Below are positions 58,884 through 64,000 of a stretch of DNA of 64,000 bases, in pieces. The position numbers were made by a program, and so were the translations under genes. The first letter of the stretch is position 1. Every line of letters starts with the position of its first letter. The notes below the pieces were generated by a model. That model saw only the letters and a list, made by a program, of their open reading frames with translations. It was not told the origin of the DNA and searched no databases. The DNA lies in the NCBI GenBank assembly GCA_965656875.1, contig CBFHMJ010000041.1, positions 1-64,000 of the forward strand, written 5' to 3'. The DNA is from CBFHMJ01 sp965656875 (GTDB lineage: Bacteria; Pseudomonadota; Gammaproteobacteria; Enterobacterales; Alteromonadaceae).

Positions 58884-58943
58884 GCGAATCTGGCTAAATA
58901 ACATTTGTTATTTACGCTGGTAAGCCTAATGTGATTCACGCAT

Positions 58944-58977
58944 AATAGCTGCCTTCTGAAAGGCAGCTATTTTTTTA
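58944..58977 (+). terminator. Terminator of glyA
   Basis: AATAGCTGCCTT (58944-58955) and AAGGCAGCTATT (58960-58971) form a 12-base stem with a four-base loop followed by a T run. It separates glyA from the nrdR-rib operon that begins 10 bases later. Confidence 0.85.
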
Positions 58978-58987
58978 TTAAATTCTT

Positions 58988-59473
58988 ATGTTTTGCCCCT
59001 TTTGCAATGCCGCTGATACTCGGGTAATCGACACACGTTTGGTTGCCGAAGGTAGTCAGGTTCGTCGTCGACGAGAATGCATTGTCTGTCAAGAACGATA
59101 TACCACATTTGAAGTGGCTGAATTATTAGTTCCCGGTGTTATTAAAACCGATGGAACACGCGAGCCGTTTAACGAAGATAAACTTCGTAGTGGCCTTAAC
59201 CGCGCATTAGAAAAACGTCCGGTTAGCGCTGAGCAAATGGAAAAATCGATCCACAAAATCAAATCACAACTTCGAGCGACCGGTGAACGTGAAGTTTCCA
59301 GTGAATTTATCGGTAATCTGGTGATGGATGAGCTGATAACGCTGGATAAAGTTGCATATATCCGATTTGCATCGGTTTATCGAAGCTTCGAAGATATTAA
59401 AGAGTTTGGCGAAGCCATTGCTAAACTGGATAAAGCCCGAAAATCTTCTCGCCAGGATGCTGCTAAATCATGA
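58988..59473 (+). CDS. nrdR: Transcriptional repressor NrdR
   Basis: A 161-residue repressor of ribonucleotide reductase genes. The N-terminal zinc ribbon M-F-C-P-F-C ... R-R-R-E-C-I-V-C-Q-E-R-Y-T-T-F-E is complete and followed by an ATP-cone (P-G-V-I-K-T-D-G-T-R-E-P-F). It starts right after the glyA terminator without a good ribosome site, so a weakly translated or leaderless message is possible. It overlaps ribD by four bases. Confidence 0.96.
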   Translation: MFCPFCNAADTRVIDTRLVAEGSQVRRRRECIVCQERYTTFEVAELLVPGVIKTDGTREPFNEDKLRSGLNRALEKRPVSAEQMEKSIHKIKSQLRATGEREVSSEFIGNLVMDELITLDKVAYIRFASVYRSFEDIKEFGEAIAKLDKARKSSRQDAAKS

Positions 59474-60630
59474 CTTCATCTTCTTTTTCTTTCTCTGATG
59501 ACGATAATCGCTGGATGCAACGTGCCATTGAGCTGGCTAAAAAAGGTTGCTATACCACCACCCCTAATCCAAATGTTGGTTGTGTCATCGTAAAAGATGA
59601 CGTTTGCGTGGGTGAGGGCTGGCATCTTGCTGCTGGCGGCCCACATGCTGAAATTCATGCATTACGCATGGCTGGCGAACAAGCTCGGGGAGCAACCGCA
59701 TATGTCACTCTGGAGCCATGCAGTCATTATGGCCGAACTCCTCCTTGCGCGGAAGCGTTGAAAAAGGCGGGAGTTGCCCGGGTTGTCGCCGCAATGGTTG
59801 ATCCTAATCCTACGGTGAGCGGTAACGGATTTTCCATTCTCGAACAGGCGGGCATTCAGTCTGAGTGGGGCTTATTACAGCAGGATGCCGAAGCACTAAA
59901 TCCTGGATTTACTACCAGAATGCGAGAAAAGAGGCCTTTTGTACGATGCAAAATGGCCGCTTCAATGGATGGCAGAACGGCACTGGCAAACGGTGAAAGT
60001 AAGTGGATTACCGGGGCTGAAGCAAGAGCCGATGTACAACACTGGCGAGCGTTATCTTGTGCGCTGATTAGCAGTGCGGAAACCGTGATTACCGATAATG
60101 CTTCGCTCACTGTTCGAGCATCACAATTTCCAAATCCTTCTGATATGAATGATTATGAAACCTTGCCTGAACAGATACGTCAGCCGGTTCGAATTATTAT
60201 TGATAATCAGTGTCGTTTAACGCCTGATCTTGCCTTGTTTTCTCACGAATCACCCATAGTATTAGTGCGAGCCGAATCCAGTACTGGTTACGATGTTGAA
60301 TTTCCAGCATTTGTTGAACAATGGGTTGTAAAATCGGCGGAGAATCATGTTTGTCTTGTTGATCTGTTGGCACGTATACATCAGCAAAACTGGCATACAC
60401 TGTTACTGGAAGCTGGCGCAAAACTGGCCGGAGCCTTCTATGCTCAATCATTGATTGATGAAATTGTTTTGTATCAGGCACCGTGTTTTATGGGACATCA
60501 GTCTCGAGGCTTGTTTGAATTACCGGACTATCAAACGATGGCAGAAGTTTCACGCTGTGAAACAACCTCTGTTTGTCAGGTTGGGGCTGATGTAAGACTG
60601 ATTGTGAAGCCCGTATCAGAAAAATCATAG
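59470..60630 (+). CDS. ribD: Riboflavin biosynthesis deaminase/reductase RibD
   Basis: A 386-residue bifunctional enzyme. The N-terminal deaminase shows H-A-E-I-H-A-L and P-C-S-H-Y-G-R-T-P-P-C (zinc ligands), and the C-terminal reductase has M-A-A-S-M-D-G-R-T-A and the L-L-E-A-G-A-K-L-A-G-A motif. It performs the deamination and ring-side-chain reduction steps of riboflavin synthesis. It overlaps nrdR, and ribE follows 58 bases later. Confidence 0.96.
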   Translation: MTSSSFSFSDDDNRWMQRAIELAKKGCYTTTPNPNVGCVIVKDDVCVGEGWHLAAGGPHAEIHALRMAGEQARGATAYVTLEPCSHYGRTPPCAEALKKAGVARVVAAMVDPNPTVSGNGFSILEQAGIQSEWGLLQQDAEALNPGFTTRMREKRPFVRCKMAASMDGRTALANGESKWITGAEARADVQHWRALSCALISSAETVITDNASLTVRASQFPNPSDMNDYETLPEQIRQPVRIIIDNQCRLTPDLALFSHESPIVLVRAESSTGYDVEFPAFVEQWVVKSAENHVCLVDLLARIHQQNWHTLLLEAGAKLAGAFYAQSLIDEIVLYQAPCFMGHQSRGLFELPDYQTMAEVSRCETTSVCQVGADVRLIVKPVSEKS

Positions 60631-60688
60631 AGTACAGTGACTGAATGATGTTTTCAGTCGTTGTTAACGTTAAAGAGAACGACAAATT

Positions 60689-61345
60689 ATGTTCACTGGA
60701 ATAATTGAAGCAACCGGCACTATTGACATGATCACGCCCAGAGATCAGGGCGCACGAGTCAGGGTCAGAAGTAGCCAGCTTGATATGAGCGATGTTGCGC
60801 TGGGCGATAGTATTGCAACCAATGGAATTTGCCTGACCGTAGTGAATTTTGGTGATGATTTTTATGAAGCCGATGTGTCTTCAGAAACCCTGAAACGGAC
60901 TGGGTTTGCTCATTATTCCGTCGGTGAGATGGTAAACCTTGAAAAAGCGATGCTACCAGTGACGCGATTCGGCGGACACATTGTCAGTGGTCATGTTGAT
61001 GGTGTTGGTACGGTGAGTCGCCAACAGGCTGTTGGTATGGCAACTGAATACTGGATCAAAATACCGGCAGAGCTGGCTCGTTACATTGCAGAGAAAGGTT
61101 CTGTGACGATTGATGGTATCAGCCTCACCGTCAATGCTGTTACCGATGAAGAATTCATGATCACGATTGTGCCGCATACGGCGCAGGAAACGACGATCAA
61201 AACATTCACTCCTGGCCGTCAGGTAAATCTGGAAGTGGATATTATCGCTCGGTATGTCGAGCGTTTGCTTAATGTTAAAAAAGCCGACGGCCAGACCGAG
61301 GGCGTCACTATGTCGCTATTGGCATCAGCCGGATTTTTGAAATAA
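60689..61345 (+). CDS. ribE: Riboflavin synthase alpha chain
   Basis: A 218-residue enzyme that dismutates two lumazine molecules to riboflavin. The sequence shows the typical start M-F-T-G-I-I-E-A-T-G and two lumazine-binding halves (G-D-S-I-A-T-N-G-I-C-L-T-V and G-S-V-T-I-D-G-I-S-L-T-V). Length is normal. Part of the nrdR-ribD-ribE-ribBA operon. Confidence 0.96.
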   Translation: MFTGIIEATGTIDMITPRDQGARVRVRSSQLDMSDVALGDSIATNGICLTVVNFGDDFYEADVSSETLKRTGFAHYSVGEMVNLEKAMLPVTRFGGHIVSGHVDGVGTVSRQQAVGMATEYWIKIPAELARYIAEKGSVTIDGISLTVNAVTDEEFMITIVPHTAQETTIKTFTPGRQVNLEVDIIARYVERLLNVKKADGQTEGVTMSLLASAGFLK

Positions 61346-61358
61346 TCAGGATCAGACC

Positions 61359-62468
61359 ATGAAGTTAAATACACCCGAAGAATTAATTGAAGACATCAGA
61401 AACGGCAAAATGGTTATTCTGATGGATGATGAAGACCGAGAGAATGAAGGTGATTTGATCATGGCGGCTGACTATGTGACGCCGGAAGCGATCAATTTCA
61501 TGGCGACATATGGTCGTGGCCTTATTTGTCTGACGTTAACTAAAGAGCGTTGTCAGCAATTGAGCTTGCCACTCATGGTGTCGAGTAACAATGCGCAATT
61601 TTCTACAAACTTTACGGTTTCAATTGAGGCTGCGGAAGGGGTAACTACCGGAATTTCTGCGGCAGATCGTGCACGTACCGTTAAAGCGGCTGTAGCTCGT
61701 GATGCTAAACCGGAAGATATTGTTCAACCGGGTCATATTTTCCCATTAGAAGCAAAAGACGGTGGCGTGCTAACTCGTGCGGGACATACGGAAGCAGGTT
61801 GTGATCTGGCTCGACTGGCTGGTCTTGAAGCTGCATCTGTTATTGTAGAAATTCTGAATGAAGACGGTACGATGGCTCGTCGTCCTGACCTGGAAATTTT
61901 CGCAGAAAAGCATGATATTAAGATTGGCACTATTGCTGATTTGATTGAATATCGAAACCTGAATGAAACGACAATCGAGCGGGTTGCTCAGTGTAAATTG
62001 CCAACAGAATTTGGCGAGTTCGATTTAATTACATTCCAGGATACCATCGACAAACAAGTTCATTTTGCTCTGTGTAAAGGGGATGTAACGGCTGATGAGC
62101 CGACGCTGGTACGTGTGCATCTTCAGAATACGCTGACTGATATTTTATGCACTGATCGCTCTGTGCATCGTAGTTTTACATTGCAATCAGCAATGCAACG
62201 TATTCATCAGGATGGCGGAGTGTTGGTTTTACTGGGTAAGCAGGAATCAACGGAAGAGTTAATCCACAAAATTAAAGGATTTGAACAAGAAGATAAAGGT
62301 GAGAAGTTGCCACCCGCTGCGTGGAAAGGAACATCACGAAATGTGGGGATCGGATCGCAAATTTTGGCTGATCTTGGCGTTAAACAAATGCGGTTACTGA
62401 GTTCACCTAAAAATTATCATGCTCTGTCTGGCTTTGGGCTGGAAATTGTTGAGTATGTTGACCATTAA
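61359..62468 (+). CDS. ribBA: DHBP synthase RibB fused to a degenerate GTP cyclohydrolase II domain
   Basis: A 369-residue protein. The RibB half (1-200) is intact (D-D-E-D-R-E-N-E-G-D-L, H-T-E-A-G-C-D-L-A) and makes dihydroxybutanone phosphate. The C-terminal half has the RibA fold but lacks the zinc cysteines: where GTP cyclohydrolase II has C-D-C-G, the protein reads V-H-R-S-F-T-L. G-I-G-S-Q-I-L-A-D-L-G-V is retained. The RibA half is therefore probably inactive, as described for RibBX of Shewanella. A separate RibA must exist elsewhere. Confidence 0.94.
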   Translation: MKLNTPEELIEDIRNGKMVILMDDEDRENEGDLIMAADYVTPEAINFMATYGRGLICLTLTKERCQQLSLPLMVSSNNAQFSTNFTVSIEAAEGVTTGISAADRARTVKAAVARDAKPEDIVQPGHIFPLEAKDGGVLTRAGHTEAGCDLARLAGLEAASVIVEILNEDGTMARRPDLEIFAEKHDIKIGTIADLIEYRNLNETTIERVAQCKLPTEFGEFDLITFQDTIDKQVHFALCKGDVTADEPTLVRVHLQNTLTDILCTDRSVHRSFTLQSAMQRIHQDGGVLVLLGKQESTEELIHKIKGFEQEDKGEKLPPAAWKGTSRNVGIGSQILADLGVKQMRLLSSPKNYHALSGFGLEIVEYVDH

Positions 62469-62493
62469 TCTGATTTGCTCATAATTCAAATAA

Positions 62494-62526
62494 AAAAATG
62501 CCGGTTCTGATACCGGTATTTTTTTA
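62494..62526 (+). terminator. Terminator of the riboflavin operon
   Basis: AAAAATGCCGGT and ACCGGTATTTTT pair (one G-T pair) around a short loop and run into T residues. It ends the nrdR-rib operon. Confidence 0.85.
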
Positions 62527-62715
62527 TTTACCGGATACTAATTTACTTTTCATTACATTCCTTAATCGTTAGAATTCATCGCTCATTTGATAATCGTTAC
62601 TGGATGTTTCAGCGATTATAAACTGAATTCGTCACAATCGTCGGATATCAAAAAACCGGAATCCCGCGCTCTCGCATGTTTGCGATCGGGAGTTCATGAT
62701 GAACTAAGGAAAACT

Positions 62716-64000
62716 ATGAAAAAGCTACTTGCTGTTGTCCTTGCGACAATGTCTTTTTTTTCTTTGGCAATGGCGCCAAAGGACTTCGCAACAAATAATA
62801 CAACTCATGGTGTTAAAATCTCTCCAGATGGAACCAATCTTGGCATATTGAAAAGCATTCAGGGCAAACGTGTTGTTCTGATCGTAGATGCTAAAACATA
62901 CGAAAGAAAACATGTCGTTATTTTTGGTGGGAAAGAAGAGGTTTTAGATTTTTACTGGGCCTCAGATGATCGGATTGTTGCTTCTATCGGTGAGCGAAAA
63001 GGCACACACGAAGCGTTACTGAATTATGGAGAATTATACGGTGTAAATGCCGATGGTTCGAAAGGTAAAGTACTATTTGGTTATCGTGCCGGTGGTGGTA
63101 ACGACCAGACTGGTAGCAGAGTTAAAAAGCAGAAAAACCTTCAGGCCTGGGGTTTTATGATTGACCCGTTACCTGAGGACGAAGATTTCGTCATGATCAA
63201 TGCGGTTCCAATGCAGGGCGAACTTTCTACAGTATACAAAATGAATATCCACTCAGGTAAAGTATCACGCGTAAAAAATGCTCCGTATGAAAACACGTCA
63301 TTTTTCACTAATACGGCTGGAGAGTTAGCGTTTGCAGTATCAGAAGATGAAGAAGGACGCGACTTTGTTTTTATGTTGGATGAAAACAAGGAATGGCAAG
63401 AGCAAAAATGGATTTCTAAAGATGTACGAACATTTAAAGTGCAGGGTGGATCACCAAATGGAGAATCCATTTATGTGCTAACGGATGCTGGCAACGATAT
63501 TACCGGATTATATAAATACAACCTGAAAGAGAAAACACACAAAAAAATCTTTGCTGACAAAGATGTTGATATTACCAACGCAGTAAAAAGTTATGACAAA
63601 CGACGAGTTTATGCCTTACGAATCGATCCCGGTTTTCCTACCTATTTAACCTTCTCTAAGTCTTCTGATGAAGCAAAAGTCTTTAAAAACATCCTGGCAT
63701 CTTTCCCTGGTCATCAGATTGCGATTACCAGTGGTACACGTGACAGTAAATTCTGGACAGTAAGAGTGAGCTCGGATACATCGCCTGGCATGTATTACTT
63801 GTTTGACAAAGAAGCCAATAAAATTTCGGGCTTATTTAAAGTAAAAGAAGGCCTTGATGCTAAAGCAATGTCTTATGTTGAACCGATCAACTTTAAATCC
63901 CGTGACGGTGCGGTGTTACATGGTTATTTAACTGGCATTGATTTACAGGCAAAGAAACCGGCGGCAAAGCCAATGGTTGTTTTAGTGCATGGCGGTCCAT
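62716..64000 (+). CDS. S9-family prolyl oligopeptidase-like peptidase (partial)
   Basis: An open frame of 428 codons that reaches the window end without a stop. A signal peptide (L-L-A-V-V-L-A-T-M-S-F-F-S-L-A-M-A) is followed by a beta-propeller-like region (residues about 25-370), and the frame ends just inside the catalytic domain at V-L-V-H-G-G-P, the typical S9 oxyanion strand. The catalytic Ser, Asp and His lie beyond the window. AAGGA precedes the ATG, and a GTTCAT-G-ATGAAC palindrome lies at 62692-62704. Confidence 0.85.
   Translation, partial: MKKLLAVVLATMSFFSLAMAPKDFATNNTTHGVKISPDGTNLGILKSIQGKRVVLIVDAKTYERKHVVIFGGKEEVLDFYWASDDRIVASIGERKGTHEALLNYGELYGVNADGSKGKVLFGYRAGGGNDQTGSRVKKQKNLQAWGFMIDPLPEDEDFVMINAVPMQGELSTVYKMNIHSGKVSRVKNAPYENTSFFTNTAGELAFAVSEDEEGRDFVFMLDENKEWQEQKWISKDVRTFKVQGGSPNGESIYVLTDAGNDITGLYKYNLKEKTHKKIFADKDVDITNAVKSYDKRRVYALRIDPGFPTYLTFSKSSDEAKVFKNILASFPGHQIAITSGTRDSKFWTVRVSSDTSPGMYYLFDKEANKISGLFKVKEGLDAKAMSYVEPINFKSRDGAVLHGYLTGIDLQAKKPAAKPMVVLVHGGP

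Noticed and set aside
59000..62468. FMN riboswitch for the riboflavin operon
   Set aside because: No RFN-element blocks were found upstream of nrdR, ribD, ribE or ribBA.

Overview
The window reads as chromosomal DNA of a gammaproteobacterium of moderate GC content. The housekeeping genes (prfC, argS, serB, pdxH, radA, ettA, glyA, nrdR-ribD-ribE-ribBA, and a thiC-thiO-thiS-thiG-thiDE operon behind a TPP riboswitch) are gammaproteobacterial in type. So are the TonB-dependent receptor, the lipoproteins and the many c-di-GMP-related proteins. I cannot fix the genus from the sequence alone; a marine Oceanospirillales/Alteromonadales-like lineage is my best guess. No rRNA, tRNA, CRISPR array or insertion sequence was recognised.

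Layout. 0-1.3 kb: a gene-free leader with a terminator and short repeats, then a HigBA-type toxin-antitoxin pair. 1.3-7.7 kb (minus strand): a PadR regulator, membrane protein and WD40 lipoprotein operon with twin operator palindromes; an iron-sulfur cryptochrome/photolyase overlapping a tiny DUF2256 zinc-ribbon gene; and a PhnD-like periplasmic binding protein paired with a sensor kinase. 7.8-13.6 kb (minus): the thiamine operon. 13.8-15.6 kb: a CPBP protease-like membrane protein, then a Xre/RES toxin-antitoxin pair behind a long inverted repeat. 15.7-19.4 kb: an AT-rich accessory cassette. It holds a Xre repressor divergent from five unrecognised genes: a multi-pass membrane protein, two single-TM proteins, a small repeat-bearing protein, and a 342-residue protein with a Gln/Ser-rich head and glycine/alanine-rich hydrophobic tail. 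19.4-24.6 kb: an M20 peptidase, prfC and argS.

24.7-35.4 kb is the most interesting region. A minus-strand operon encodes a small secreted subunit, an immunoglobulin-like chaperone candidate, a lipoprotein secretin and a LruC-domain surface protein. The N-terminal domain of the LruC protein is a paralogue of the small subunit. In front of the operon lies a near-consensus sigma-54 promoter. About 85-130 bp further upstream is a cluster of ATGTTAC/GTAACAT palindromes, and just beyond these is the gene for a sigma-54-dependent response regulator with a Fis-type DNA-binding tail. A cytoplasmic histidine kinase and two response regulators with degenerate HD-GYP domains follow. My reading is a dedicated two-component, sigma-54-controlled surface-fibre or matrix export system that uses a secretin and chaperone but no usher.

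35.4-48.5 kb: pdxH, tatD, serB and a hydrolase; then a flavin/heme redox operon (DUF6662-like outer-membrane protein, Tat-exported FMN-binding protein, ApbE, b561-like membrane protein) preceded by Fur-like sites; an 859-residue double-PilZ protein; radA; an AraC regulator; and a GGDEF protein with a degenerate active site but an intact I-site. 48.7-53.6 kb: a Pho-box-like element, a TonB-dependent receptor and a beta-propeller phytase, which together look like a phosphate-starvation phytate scavenging unit. 53.6-64 kb: an M20 amidohydrolase, a small PilZ protein, ettA, glyA, the nrdR-riboflavin operon (RibBA with a degenerate GTP cyclohydrolase half), and the start of an S9 prolyl-oligopeptidase that runs off the window.
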